Positions 41,978 to 50,541 of a DNA stretch of 64,000 nt are shown here, in pieces. The position numbers and the translations under genes are program-made. Position 1 is the stretch's first letter, and each line of letters opens with the position of its first letter. The stretch comes from Polaromonas sp. SP1 (lineage in GTDB: Bacteria > Pseudomonadota > Gammaproteobacteria > Burkholderiales > Burkholderiaceae_C), in contig NZ_CP031013.1 of assembly GCF_003711205.1 (NCBI RefSeq), positions 2,460,501 through 2,524,500 on the forward strand. The letters run 5' to 3'. Under the pieces are notes generated by a model, which ran no database searches, was not told the DNA's origin, and saw only the letters and a list, made by a program, of their open reading frames with translations.

Positions 41978-42613
41978 ATGAAATCAGTTTATATCCTCGA
42001 TGACCATGACATCATCCGTTTTGGCCTTGAGACATTGATATCGGCAAGCCCGCACTTCCGCCTGTTGGGTTCTTCACGAAATCTTGCGGACGGCCTGGTG
42101 CAGATCGCCGCGCTCAAGCCGGACATCCTCATCAGCGACATGTCCATGGACGATTCGAAGGGGCTGGACACCATCCGGGCCGTGGTGCAGGCGCAAGCAG
42201 AGCGCGCGGTGCTCGTCGTGTCGATGCACGACGAGATGCTTTACGGCGAGCAGGTGCTTGCCTTGGGGGCGCGTGGTTATGTCATGAAGGAAAGCGCTCA
42301 CGCCAACGTGGTGCCTGCCGCCCTGGAGATCGCCGAAGGCCGCACCTGGGTCAGCCCCGGTCTTCGCGAGCGGCTGCTCGGCAGGTTGCGCGGCCAGGGC
42401 GCCAGGCCGCAGCCGGATTCGTCAGACGCCGTCCTGACCCAGCGCGAGATACAGGTGATGGAGCGATTGGGAAGAGGCCAGAACACCAAGCAGATTGCGT
42501 CCGAGCTGGACCTCAGCGTGCGTACGGTGGATATCTACCGCGCCAACCTCAAGCGCAAGCTCGGCCTTAGAACAGGAGCGCAGTTGATCGCTTTTTCACT
42601 GTCGCGCACCTAG
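41978..42613 (+). CDS. LuxR/NarL-family response regulator
   Basis: From the ATG at 41978 the product has 211 residues. The receiver domain has acidic pocket DDHD (9-12), the phosphoacceptor Asp in ILISDMSMDDS, and Lys in YVMKESAHANV. The C-terminal LuxR helix-turn-helix is TQREIQVMERLGRGQNTKQI followed by ELDLSVRTVDIYRANLKRKL. The upstream 28 in-frame codons (from 41894) lack support. It is divergent from its probable kinase, sharing the palindromic region. Confidence 0.93.
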   Translation: MKSVYILDDHDIIRFGLETLISASPHFRLLGSSRNLADGLVQIAALKPDILISDMSMDDSKGLDTIRAVVQAQAERAVLVVSMHDEMLYGEQVLALGARGYVMKESAHANVVPAALEIAEGRTWVSPGLRERLLGRLRGQGARPQPDSSDAVLTQREIQVMERLGRGQNTKQIASELDLSVRTVDIYRANLKRKLGLRTGAQLIAFSLSRT

Positions 42614-42676
42614 CGGCCGTGATCGGGCTCGCGGCCGGTCTGGCGTGGCGCAGGCGGCCAAAGTCATCGCAAGGTG

Positions 42677-43348
42677 TCAGGACCTGCGCCGCCGCGGCAC
42701 CACGGTGAGCTGCATCACGTTTTTGGCCAGCACTGCGCCCACTGTGACCTGCTGCGGTGCGATGTCCACCAGCTGGTCGGCATGCCAGACTTTCAGCTGC
42801 GCCGTGCCTTCGGGCAAGTCCTCAAAGGTGGCGATCCCGTCGGCACTGGTTTTGGCCGCCCAGGGCGATTCGCTCGCATAGATATAACCGCGCATCGAGC
42901 CGTGGATAAAGCAGCCCAGCAGCGTGGCGCCGACCACGCCGGCCTTGTCCAGCGTGACCTCTGTCGACTTGGCCGGCTTGCCATCGCTCTTGCCTTCCAG
43001 CCGCAGCTCAAAGCCCGCGTTCGTCGCGCTGAACTGGCCCATGCCGGCCGGCGAGCTGCGCACATGGTGGTCCCACGGGTCGTTGTTGACGAAGCTCACC
43101 TTCGCGCCCACGGGCACCACGGTGACCGCCGGGATGAACTGCATCTTTTCCTGGTTGACGGTGGCCTGCGTGGCCATGGGCGTTTTGGGCAGTGCGCTTT
43201 TGTTGGCGGGCACGACCACGACCACGGCGTCCTGCACCGGCTTGCCGTCCCTGTCGAGCACCGACACCACCAGGTTGCCCGCGCAGGCCGCTGCGCCCCA
43301 CACCAGGAGCGTTGAGGCCGCTGCGAGTTGTGTCAGTGTTTTCATCAT
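42677..43348 (-). CDS. Periplasmic cupredoxin-like protein (copy B)
   Basis: This 223-residue paralogue of the protein at 31191 has a signal peptide (LAAASTLLVWGAAACAG) and keeps the possible copper ligands His in NNDPWDHHVRS and Cys/His/Met in LLGCFIHGSMRGYI. The tail VVPRRRR is also shared. It overlaps the end of the truncated-haemoglobin gene (43345-43348) and so belongs to a three-gene operon with DUF3034. A role in copper or electron handling in the periplasm is inferred. Confidence 0.82.
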   Translation of the reverse strand: MMKTLTQLAAASTLLVWGAAACAGNLVVSVLDRDGKPVQDAVVVVVPANKSALPKTPMATQATVNQEKMQFIPAVTVVPVGAKVSFVNNDPWDHHVRSSPAGMGQFSATNAGFELRLEGKSDGKPAKSTEVTLDKAGVVGATLLGCFIHGSMRGYIYASESPWAAKTSADGIATFEDLPEGTAQLKVWHADQLVDIAPQQVTVGAVLAKNVMQLTVVPRRRRS

Positions 43349-43812
43349 TTGGCGGCCGTGTCGGGCGGTGTGATGATGTCGCGGTTCATGGGCGCCAGCA
43401 GGGCCAGCATCTCGTTTTGGCGGCGAAACGGGATGCCTTTGGCGTCCATGCTTTGCTGCAGCACCTCTACCAGCGCATGGAAGTCGGATTTTTTGATGTC
43501 CAGGTTGGCGTGCGAGCTTTTCATGTCTGCGCCCTTGTACACGCAGGGGCCTCCGCTCAGCGCGCAGAGCTGGTCGACGAGCTGCTCTTTGACGCGCTGC
43601 TGGTTGGCGGGCTTGAAATGCGGGCCGGTGCGCGGGTCGGCCAGCAGCCGCACCATGAAGTCGTCCATCAGCGCGACCAGGCCGGTCTTTTCACCAAAGG
43701 CTTTGTAGAGCTGGTCGTTTTGCGGGGCGGTTTGTGCTGCGGCCGGAATTTGCGCCAGCGAGGCGCAGGCCGCGAAGGCGATCGAAGCGAGGCGGGTCAG
43801 TGTTTTGTTCAT
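43345..43812 (-). CDS. Periplasmic group 1 truncated haemoglobin
   Basis: The 155-residue product has a signal peptide (SIAFAACASLAQIPAAAQ) and then a truncated globin: LYKAFGEKTGLVALMDDFMV, PHFKPANQQRVKEQLVDQLC and KGADMKSSHANLDIKKSDFH with the likely proximal His in MKSSHANL. Secreted globins are unusual, but this form recurs in proteobacteria next to cupredoxin-like and DUF3034 genes. It may scavenge NO or oxygen or pass electrons. The start lies 28 bp after the DUF3034 gene. Confidence 0.82.
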   Translation of the reverse strand: MNKTLTRLASIAFAACASLAQIPAAAQTAPQNDQLYKAFGEKTGLVALMDDFMVRLLADPRTGPHFKPANQQRVKEQLVDQLCALSGGPCVYKGADMKSSHANLDIKKSDFHALVEVLQQSMDAKGIPFRRQNEMLALLAPMNRDIITPPDTAAK

Positions 43813-43840
43813 GACGGTTTCCTGGAATTGATGGGGGGTT

Positions 43841-44761
43841 TTAGAAAGCGACCTGGGCCGAGACGTAGTAGCCGGTCTGCTTGCGGTTGACGGTGGTCGC
43901 CGGAACGATCACGCCCAGGTCCACATAGGCCAGCGTGAGCGAGAAGTTTTTCGTCGGCGCCCAGGCGATGAAGATGTCCTTCCAGTCTTCCGAGCGCAGG
44001 CCGTTGCCCAGCCCGGCTGCGCGGCCCGCGCCTTCCAGCTTGTTGCGCATGAAGCGGTATTCGGCGCCGATGGCAATGTTCTTGCTCACCAGGTAGGCGA
44101 TCGAGAACTCGGGCTGCAGCGAGTATTTGTCTTCCTTGCCGCCCAGCGTGGCGCCGTAACCCAGCAGGCCGTTCTGGTTGGCCTTGGTCGCGCGCAGTGT
44201 GCCGTTGAGCAGCAGGCTCTGGCCCAGGAAGAGTTTGGTCGCGCTGACATACACGTCCACGCCGTGGCGTTTGGCGCCCAGTGCATCCAGCGTAGGGTTC
44301 AGCCCGGTAGAGCCCAGGGTTTTGTACTGCACACCCACCGCGACCTGCGGCATCAGGGTGTCGCTGTCCAGGATGGCGTCTCCCAGCACACGCACCTTGG
44401 CGCCCACGATGGTCTGCTTCAGGTGCAAGCCCGGCAGGCCCAGCGCCACGCCGGTGCCGCGGGTGTTGAAGTCCTGCTGCGCGATCGACAGCTCATAGCG
44501 GTCGTGGATGCCGACGGCAGCGCCATACACATTGAGGCCGTAGTCGTTGGTCCCGGCATGGGTGAGGTAGGCCGAACCGCCGATTTCGTCTGCCGTGGCA
44601 TTGCTGCCGATGACCGCCCAGGGCGTGAGGCCACCGCCGGCCGCGCCTTCGATGGTGCTGACGCCGCCGGTCAGGAGGAGTTTGCCGGTGTCGGCCTGGG
44701 CGCCTGCCGCCAGGAAGAGGCTGGCCAGCAGGGAGAGGGGGTAGAGGAGGGTGTTGCGCAT
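43841..44761 (-). CDS. DUF3034 outer-membrane-like protein
   Basis: From the ATG at 44761 the product has 306 residues with a signal peptide (LLYPLSLLASLFLAAGAQAD). The mature part is a beta-rich, Gly-rich sequence (GKLLLTGGVSTIEGAAGGGL) ending in an aromatic residue, TGYYVSAQVAF, as expected for an outer-membrane barrel. It matches the DUF3034 family. It leads the operon with the globin and the cupredoxin. The longer reading to 44929 adds an improbable leader. Confidence 0.85.
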   Translation of the reverse strand: MRNTLLYPLSLLASLFLAAGAQADTGKLLLTGGVSTIEGAAGGGLTPWAVIGSNATADEIGGSAYLTHAGTNDYGLNVYGAAVGIHDRYELSIAQQDFNTRGTGVALGLPGLHLKQTIVGAKVRVLGDAILDSDTLMPQVAVGVQYKTLGSTGLNPTLDALGAKRHGVDVYVSATKLFLGQSLLLNGTLRATKANQNGLLGYGATLGGKEDKYSLQPEFSIAYLVSKNIAIGAEYRFMRNKLEGAGRAAGLGNGLRSEDWKDIFIAWAPTKNFSLTLAYVDLGVIVPATTVNRKQTGYYVSAQVAF

Positions 44762-44863
44762 GGTTTGGGTGGGTTGAAGGTTTTTGGAGGGGGGTAAAAA
44801 TGTAAACAAATGTGTGCTTATCAGTTTGGAATACGGTGCCTGGAGCGGACTGGATTCAACTTT

Positions 44864-44875
44864 CTTTGTACAAAG
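44864..44875. promoter_or_regulatory. 12-bp palindrome CTTTGTACAAAG
   Basis: This perfect palindrome lies in the 225-bp region between the divergent DUF3034 and cytochrome c genes. It is a possible regulator site; no family can be named. Confidence 0.3.
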
Positions 44876-44986
44876 CGAAATACAGGACGCGCTGAATCCG
44901 GGCCCTGACCTGCCGCGTATCAACCCCATGCGCGCCGAGCCTCGCTGTGCGGCGCATTCTCAATACCCCAACAGCGAGACGGATCC

Positions 44987-45391
44987 ATGCCTCTTTTCTC
45001 TTGGCCCGCCATGTGGCTCCTGTGTGCAGGCGCCGCCGTCACTTCGGCCAACGCGCAACAAGCCCCTCCCCGCGAATGGCTGACACCGCCGCCCGGCGAT
45101 GTGGCGCGCGGCATGGCGCTGTACCAGGAGCGCTGCACCGCCTGCCACGCCGTCGACAGCAACAAGATAGGCCCCGCCCACCGCGGCGTGATGGGCCGGC
45201 GTGTGGGCGGCTTGCCGGGCTACAAGTATTCAGACGAGGTGGCGCGCTCACGGCTGCGCTGGACGCCGCAAACCCTCAATGCCTGGCTGGAAGACCCCGA
45301 GCAACTGGTGGCCGGGCAGCGCATGGGTTTCCAGGTCGAAAGTGCTCAGGAGCGTGCCGACCTGATTGCCTACCTGGCGACGTTGAAGTAA
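44987..45391 (+). CDS. Class I cytochrome c, single haem
   Basis: The 134-residue protein has a signal peptide (MWLLCAGAAVTSANAQ) and one haem site, CTACH, in LYQERCTACHAVDSNKIGP. The distal Met is probably in GQRMGFQVES. It resembles small periplasmic c-type cytochromes that carry electrons to oxidases. It is divergent from the DUF3034-globin-cupredoxin operon, so the region may form a periplasmic electron-transfer group. Confidence 0.9.
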   Translation: MPLFSWPAMWLLCAGAAVTSANAQQAPPREWLTPPPGDVARGMALYQERCTACHAVDSNKIGPAHRGVMGRRVGGLPGYKYSDEVARSRLRWTPQTLNAWLEDPEQLVAGQRMGFQVESAQERADLIAYLATLK

Positions 45392-45409
45392 ATAGGAGGT
45401 GCAGCAGGG

Positions 45410-46672
45410 TTAGCCGGCGGGTTTCGATTTCTTCGGCGCCTTGCCCGAAGCCTTGCCGGCCGCCCGCGCCTGGGTTTTCAGTGCGCGCTGGTGTTTGTCA
45501 AGAAAGCCCATCAGCCGGTGTTCGGCCGCATACAGCCGGCGCAGCTTCTTGCCGGACTCCAGCTGCGGCCACAGCTCGCCCATCGCGCCCGCGTCCTGCG
45601 CCAGGCTGCCGCCCAGCGCCATCACGGCCGGGTGGATGTAGGACTTCTTGCAGACGGCCGGGGTGTTGCCGAGCAGGCGGGCGACTTCCTGCAGCACCGC
45701 CTTGGCGCTGTAGCCGCCGGCCTTGGGGTCGTCGCTGGTGCTGCAAGCCAGCCGCGTCAATTCCAGCGCCTGCACGGTGCCGTGCCAGGTGCGGAAATCC
45801 TTGGCGGTGAAGTGATCGCTGCTGTCAGGGCTGGCGTTTTTGCTCCGGGTGATTTCCGCGAGGTAGTCGTTGACGTCGCTCGAACCGACGGCACGGAGTT
45901 CGGTGGCTTCGCCTTCCACGCTCTCATACTGAAACAGCAACTGCCCCGGCAACTGCTGGCAGCGCCGCACCACGGCCGCGACTTTTGGGTCGTCCACCTT
46001 CAGGTCTTGCATCACGCCGCTTTTGCCACGAAAGCGCAGCTGCAGCGTTTTGCCGCGCACGCCGGCGTGCGGGTTGCGCAAGGTGGTCAGGCCGTAGGAG
46101 CCGTTCTCGCGCGCGTACTCGTCGTTGCCGACGCGCACAAAGGTGGTGTCCAGCAGGCGCACCAGCGTGGCCAGCACCAGGCTGCGGCTCACCGGTGCAT
46201 TGCGGCGCGGCGCCAGGTCGCGTGCCACACGGGCGCGTATGCGCGGCAGGGCATGGCCAAAGGCCTGCAGCCGCTCAAACTTGCTGTCGTTGCGTCTTTC
46301 CTGCCAGTCGGCGTGGTAGCGGTATTGCTTGCGGCCGCGCGCGTCGTAGCCGGTGGCCTGCAGGTGGCCGTTTGGCTTGGGGCAGATCCACACGCGCGTA
46401 TAGGCCGGCGGAATCGCCAGCTTCTGGATGCGGCGGATCTCGTCCGGGTCCCTGATCGCCTGGCCGCCGGCGTTGCGGTAACGAAAGCCCTTGCCGCTTT
46501 TAAGCCGGGTCAGCCCGGGCATGTCGTCGCTCACATACACAAGGCCGCTGCCCTGCAGGATGGGCGGTGCTTTGGTGGAAAAAACTTTGGCAGAAGACGA
46601 AGTGGTGCGTGCGCCTGGCATGGGGGAGGGGGCTTGTGGTGCTGTATTGAAGGGTGACTGTGGACGCGCCAT
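45410..46672 (-). CDS. DNA topoisomerase IB
   Basis: The 420-residue protein is a bacterial (poxvirus-like) type IB topoisomerase. The catalytic Tyr is in CKKSYIHPAVM, and the conserved core includes LVRLLDTTFVRVGNDEYARE and TAKDFRTWHGTVQALELTR with the catalytic Arg/His residues. It relaxes supercoils through a 3'-phosphotyrosyl intermediate. The Ser/Pro-rich N-terminus and Lys-rich C-terminus look disordered. Bacterial members are patchily distributed. Confidence 0.93.
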   Translation of the reverse strand: MARPQSPFNTAPQAPSPMPGARTTSSSAKVFSTKAPPILQGSGLVYVSDDMPGLTRLKSGKGFRYRNAGGQAIRDPDEIRRIQKLAIPPAYTRVWICPKPNGHLQATGYDARGRKQYRYHADWQERRNDSKFERLQAFGHALPRIRARVARDLAPRRNAPVSRSLVLATLVRLLDTTFVRVGNDEYARENGSYGLTTLRNPHAGVRGKTLQLRFRGKSGVMQDLKVDDPKVAAVVRRCQQLPGQLLFQYESVEGEATELRAVGSSDVNDYLAEITRSKNASPDSSDHFTAKDFRTWHGTVQALELTRLACSTSDDPKAGGYSAKAVLQEVARLLGNTPAVCKKSYIHPAVMALGGSLAQDAGAMGELWPQLESGKKLRRLYAAEHRLMGFLDKHQRALKTQARAAGKASGKAPKKSKPAG

Positions 46673-46802
46673 TGTGGAGACGCCCGCAGCACAGGGCCTG
46701 TAGGACTCAACCTTTTGATGACCCTGCCCGGGTTCTGATCTTCACCTTGCGGCCGGTGCGCAGGCCGGTGCTTCATGAGGCGCCGCTGCTACCATCGCAG
46801 CC

Positions 46803-47321
46803 ATGAAACGCCGCGACTTTCTTGCCGCCACCACGCTGGTTCTGACCGGCGGTTTTGCCATGGCCGATGTGCCCAAAGTCCAGTCGCTGGATGACGCGCT
46901 GCGCTGGCTGGACAGGCTGGACCAGGCCGCCGGCGCCAAAACCACCGGCCAATGGCCCCTGGTGTCGGTGCTGGAGCACATGGCGCAGAGCGTCGAGATG
47001 AGCCTGGACGGGTTTCCGCAGCCGAAAAGCGCGATGTTCCAGAACACAGCCGGTGCGGCGGCGTTTGCTTTTTTCAAATGGCGCGGGCAGATGAGCCACA
47101 GCCTGAGCGAGCCCATCCCGGGCGCGGCGGCGCTCAGCCGTGACGGCGACTGGCATGCCGCATCGGCGCGCTTGCGCGCTGCCATCGCGCGTTTCACCGC
47201 GCACCAGGGGCCGCTGAAGCCGCACTTTGCTTATGGCGCGCTCAGCAAGGCTGATTTTTCACGGGCCCACACTTTTCACATCGCCAATCACCAGGATGAA
47301 ATTGTCCTCGTGGCGCGTTAA
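46803..47321 (+). CDS. DUF1569 protein with Tat-like signal
   Basis: The 172-residue product starts MKRRDFLAATTLVLTGGFAM, a twin-arginine-type signal. The mature part resembles DUF1569/DinB-like helical proteins, with SVLEHMAQSVEMSL and FHIANHQDEIVLVAR where His residues could bind metal. The function is unknown. The gene is convergent with dinB, with 19 bp between stops. Confidence 0.75.
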   Translation: MKRRDFLAATTLVLTGGFAMADVPKVQSLDDALRWLDRLDQAAGAKTTGQWPLVSVLEHMAQSVEMSLDGFPQPKSAMFQNTAGAAAFAFFKWRGQMSHSLSEPIPGAAALSRDGDWHAASARLRAAIARFTAHQGPLKPHFAYGALSKADFSRAHTFHIANHQDEIVLVAR

Positions 47322-47340
47322 GTGGCGCGGTCATGATGCG

Positions 47341-48627
47341 CTAGAACAGCTGGTCAGTTGCTATCGTTTCAGGAGCGCCTTGCCCAGGCGCCATCTGGGC
47401 CGCAGGCACTTTTTGTTCATAAACGCCTTCTTCGCCGGCTCGCGCCAGCGTTGAGGCCCGCACCCCCAGCAAACGCAGCTTTTTCTCCAGCGGCACACGC
47501 TTGAGGCAAAGACCCGCGATCTTGCGGATGGTCGGGCCGTCCGAGGTGTAGGTCTCCGCGGTCTGGTCGCGTGTGGCGATCTTGAAATCGTCATAACGCA
47601 GCTTGATGCCGATGGTTTTGGCGACATAACCTTTGCGCTGCAGGTCGTCGCCCAGGCGCAGGCACAGGTCGGTGAAGATGGCGCCCAGCGCGGCCTTGTC
47701 GCGCACCGCATGCAGGTCGCGGTCGAAGGTGGTTTCGCGGCTCATGCTGACCGGCTCGCTCTCCGTCACCACCGGGCGGTCGTCGCGGCCCCAGGCGGCC
47801 TCGTGCATCCAGGCGCCGGTGGCCTTGCCGAAGTTGTCGACCAGCCAGCCCGGGTCTTGCGCGGCCAGCTCGCCAATGGTGTGCACATGCAGTTTGGCCA
47901 GCTTCTCGCCGGCCTTGGGGCCGATGCCGTTGATTTTTCGCACATGCAGCGGCCAGATTTTTTCCTGCAGGTCCGACTCGTAAATGATGGAGATGCCGTT
48001 GGGCTTGTTGAACTCGCTCGCCATCTTGGCCAGCAGTTTGTTGGGCGCCACGCCGACCGAGCAGGTCAGGCCGGTGACGTCAAAAATCGCTTTCTGGATC
48101 AACCGCGCCAGCACGCGCCCGCCTTCGCGCTGGCCGCCGGGCACGTCGGTGAAGTCGATGTAGACCTCGTCCACGCCGCGGTCCTGCATCAACGGTGCGA
48201 TGCCGGTGATGGTGGATTTGAAGAGCTGCGAGTACTTGCGGATCTCCGCAAAATCCACCGGCAGCACGATGGCCTGCGGGCAGAGTTTGGCGGCCTTCAT
48301 CATGCCCATGGCCGAGCCCACGCCGAACTGCCGCGCCGCATAGGTGGCCGTGGTGATGACGCCGCGGCCCACATAGTCCTTGAGCAGCGGAAAGTTTTCG
48401 ACCGGGATAAAACGCAACGCCCGCTCGCCCTGTGCGGCGAGCAGTTCTTCATCGACCCTGCGCCGCCCGCCGCCTATCACCACCGGCAGGCCCTTTAACT
48501 GCGGATAGCGCAGCAGCTCGACGGACGCAAAAAAAGCGTCCATGTCGAGGTGGGCAATGCGGCGGATTTTGGGTGGGGTGGAAGGGGGCGGGGCACTCAC
48601 CCGGCAAGCATAGCAATTCGAGCTCAT
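47341..48627 (-). CDS. dinB: DNA polymerase IV
   Basis: This Y-family translesion polymerase has the catalytic acidic residues in HLDMDAFFASVELL and RGVDEVYIDFTD, the conserved GVAPNKLLAKMASEFNKPNG, and helix-hairpin-helix KINGIGPKAGEKL. The little-finger domain follows. With the ATG at 48627 it has 428 residues; a GTG 10 codons later is an alternative. The C-terminus ends in TDQLF, which fits a beta-clamp-binding motif (QLF). No LexA box was recognised upstream. Confidence 0.93.
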   Translation of the reverse strand: MSSNCYACRVSAPPPSTPPKIRRIAHLDMDAFFASVELLRYPQLKGLPVVIGGGRRRVDEELLAAQGERALRFIPVENFPLLKDYVGRGVITTATYAARQFGVGSAMGMMKAAKLCPQAIVLPVDFAEIRKYSQLFKSTITGIAPLMQDRGVDEVYIDFTDVPGGQREGGRVLARLIQKAIFDVTGLTCSVGVAPNKLLAKMASEFNKPNGISIIYESDLQEKIWPLHVRKINGIGPKAGEKLAKLHVHTIGELAAQDPGWLVDNFGKATGAWMHEAAWGRDDRPVVTESEPVSMSRETTFDRDLHAVRDKAALGAIFTDLCLRLGDDLQRKGYVAKTIGIKLRYDDFKIATRDQTAETYTSDGPTIRKIAGLCLKRVPLEKKLRLLGVRASTLARAGEEGVYEQKVPAAQMAPGQGAPETIATDQLF

Positions 48628-48823
48628 TGGCACTGCAGGCCCGACACGATTTGGCCCTATTTGGTGCCCTCTCCCTCGCTCGCCCAGGCAAATATTTCCG
48701 CTGTCATTTTCTTGGGGGGCTTCTAAAATCCCGCCTTTGCCAAAAAACAGCACAAGCGTGCGAATGTGATGCGGGGCTTCGGCATGCAGGCCCGCACTCC
48801 ATAACAAGACAAGGAAAGATGCG

Positions 48824-49723
48824 ATGAAGCGATGGATCAAATGGACCGCGGGCCTGGTGAGTGCGGCGGTGGTGCTGGTGGCCGGCGTGGCCGTGGTCGG
48901 CAGCCAGATGGCCGAGAGCAAAAGCCAGCGGCAGATCAAGGTAAGCGTGTTGCCGGTGGCCATCCCGGCCACGGCCCAGGCGCTGGAGCGCGGCGCCTAT
49001 CTCTACAACTCGCGCGGTTGCGCCGATTGCCACGGCGCGGCCGGCGCCGGCCGTGAATTCATGAACGACGGCAAGATGCGCCTGGCCGGCCCCAACATCA
49101 CACCGGGCGAAGGCAATGTGGTGGCGCGCTACACGCCTGAAGACTGGGTGCGCACCGTGCGCCATGGCGTCAAGCCCGACGGCCGTCCGGTCTTTGTCAT
49201 GCCCAGTGAGGACTACAACCGCCTGACCGATGAAGACCTGGGCGCGTTGGTGGCGTACGTGAAAAGCCTGCCGCCCAAGATGGGCGGGGCCGCCGTCATG
49301 GACTTGCCCCTGCCGGTGCGCGTGCTCTACGCCTTTGACGCGATCAAGGACGCCGCGCAAAAAATCGACCACACGCTACCGCCGGCCAAGCCGATTGCCG
49401 AAGGCGTGACGGCGGCGCACGGCGCTTATGTGGCCAATATGTGCATCGGCTGCCACGGCGCCACGCTGGCCGGCGGCAAGATCCCCGGCGGCCCGCCCGA
49501 CTGGGCGCCCGCCGCCAACCTGACGCCCGGCGAAGGCAGCGTGATGCCGCGCTACAAGGACGCCGACGCCTTTGTCGCCATGCTGCGCAACGGCAAACGC
49601 CCCGACGGCACGGTGATCACCGTGATGCCGTTTGAGTCGCTGCGTGCGCTCAACGATGTGGACGCGCAGGCGCTGTATGCGTATTTGAAGACGGTGCCGG
49701 CCAAGCCGTTTGGGCAGCGATAA
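48824..49723 (+). CDS. Dihaem cytochrome c
   Basis: The 299-residue protein has an N-terminal signal anchor (GLVSAAVVLVAGVAVVGSQM) and two haem-binding sites, CADCH (about 66-70) and CIGCH (about 206-210), each in a similar cytochrome c domain with PNITPGEG and ANLTPGEG loops. This suggests internal duplication. Such proteins accept electrons from dehydrogenases, for example of alcohols or aldehydes. No dehydrogenase is adjacent. Confidence 0.9.
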   Translation: MKRWIKWTAGLVSAAVVLVAGVAVVGSQMAESKSQRQIKVSVLPVAIPATAQALERGAYLYNSRGCADCHGAAGAGREFMNDGKMRLAGPNITPGEGNVVARYTPEDWVRTVRHGVKPDGRPVFVMPSEDYNRLTDEDLGALVAYVKSLPPKMGGAAVMDLPLPVRVLYAFDAIKDAAQKIDHTLPPAKPIAEGVTAAHGAYVANMCIGCHGATLAGGKIPGGPPDWAPAANLTPGEGSVMPRYKDADAFVAMLRNGKRPDGTVITVMPFESLRALNDVDAQALYAYLKTVPAKPFGQR

Positions 49724-49756
49724 AGTAGGGATGAAGAAGGGCCGTGGTAATAGTCA

Positions 49757-49816
49757 AATTGGCCTCCAGCCCTTTATCCGCATGGACGGTTAGCTATTAA
49801 AACCATAGCAATAGCC
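49757..49816. repeat. Dispersed AT-rich repeat, copy 5
   Basis: The core GCTATTAAAACCATAGC (49793-49809) follows arm TTGGCCTCCAGCCC. It lies between the convergent cytochrome and flavoprotein genes. Confidence 0.7.
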
Positions 49817-49838
49817 GGGTGAAGGCCGGCGCCACCGT

Positions 49839-50450
49839 CTAGGCTGCCACTTCAACCTTGCTGGATTCGAAAATTTCCCGGCCAACATTCCGCGCGGTTT
49901 CCAGGTCAGCAGCCCGTGCTGAATCGTCCAGGCCGATCAGAAGCGTCGATGTCAGCACCTTGGCGCCGCAGTAGTCGAAGATTCCTTCGTCGATCTGTTT
50001 CTTCATCGCATCCTGGTAGCCGTACTTCTGGTAGGTTTTCAGATCGGCCGCGCCGTGGGCGACCAGGTGAACAGGCAGGCGCCGCAGCTTCTTTACCACC
50101 CGGAGGTCTGCGCCATAGTCGTACGCCCAGCCGTTGGTGAGCACGCGGTCTATCCAGCCCTTGAGGAGCCCGGGCATGGACCACCAGTACACCGGGTAGA
50201 CCAGCACCAGCGAGTCTGCGCGGTCAACCCTTTTCTGCTCGGCAATGACGTCATCGGCCGGCAGCGCCTCCTTGTTGCTCACGTCAACGTCGTTGCGGGT
50301 AAAGCGCGGGTCAAAACCCTCCGCGGCGAGGTCGGCGATCTCGGCCGTGTGGCCGCTGTCATTCATCGCCACGCCTTGCGCGACCTGCGCGGCAATGCCG
50401 TGGCTGAAAGACTGGGGATTGGGATGTGAGAGGACAATCAGCGCGTGCAT
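49839..50450 (-). CDS. NAD(P)H:quinone oxidoreductase-like flavoprotein
   Basis: This 203-residue flavodoxin-fold protein starts MHALIVLSHPNPQSFSHGIA, as in NQO1/MdaB/KefF-type FMN or FAD enzymes, and has VLVYPVYWWSMPGLLKGWID, the conserved FAD/quinone segment. It should reduce quinones or related electrophiles by two electrons. A TetR regulator gene lies divergently 91 bp away with an operator-like palindrome between, so it is probably induced by a compound that TetR senses. Confidence 0.92.
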   Translation of the reverse strand: MHALIVLSHPNPQSFSHGIAAQVAQGVAMNDSGHTAEIADLAAEGFDPRFTRNDVDVSNKEALPADDVIAEQKRVDRADSLVLVYPVYWWSMPGLLKGWIDRVLTNGWAYDYGADLRVVKKLRRLPVHLVAHGAADLKTYQKYGYQDAMKKQIDEGIFDYCGAKVLTSTLLIGLDDSARAADLETARNVGREIFESSKVEVAA

Positions 50451-50519
50451 ACAAAAAGCTCCTTGATCGAGAATGGTGAAATGAAAGTGGCGAGACGATG
50501 AATCCGGGATGCCTTTCTT

Positions 50520-50538
50520 TATATACCTTTAGTACATA
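50520..50538. promoter_or_regulatory. TetR operator-like palindrome
   Basis: TATATAC-CTTTA-GTACATA is an inverted repeat with one mismatch between the seven-base arms. It ends three bases before the tetR start and lies in the divergent region, a typical operator position. Confidence 0.55.
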
Positions 50539-50541
50539 ACC

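Noticed and set aside
45491-46657. 388-codon open frame antisense to topoisomerase IB
   Set aside because: Its composition (Ala/Val/Gly/His-rich) is that of an antisense shadow, and the minus-strand gene has all topoisomerase IB motifs.
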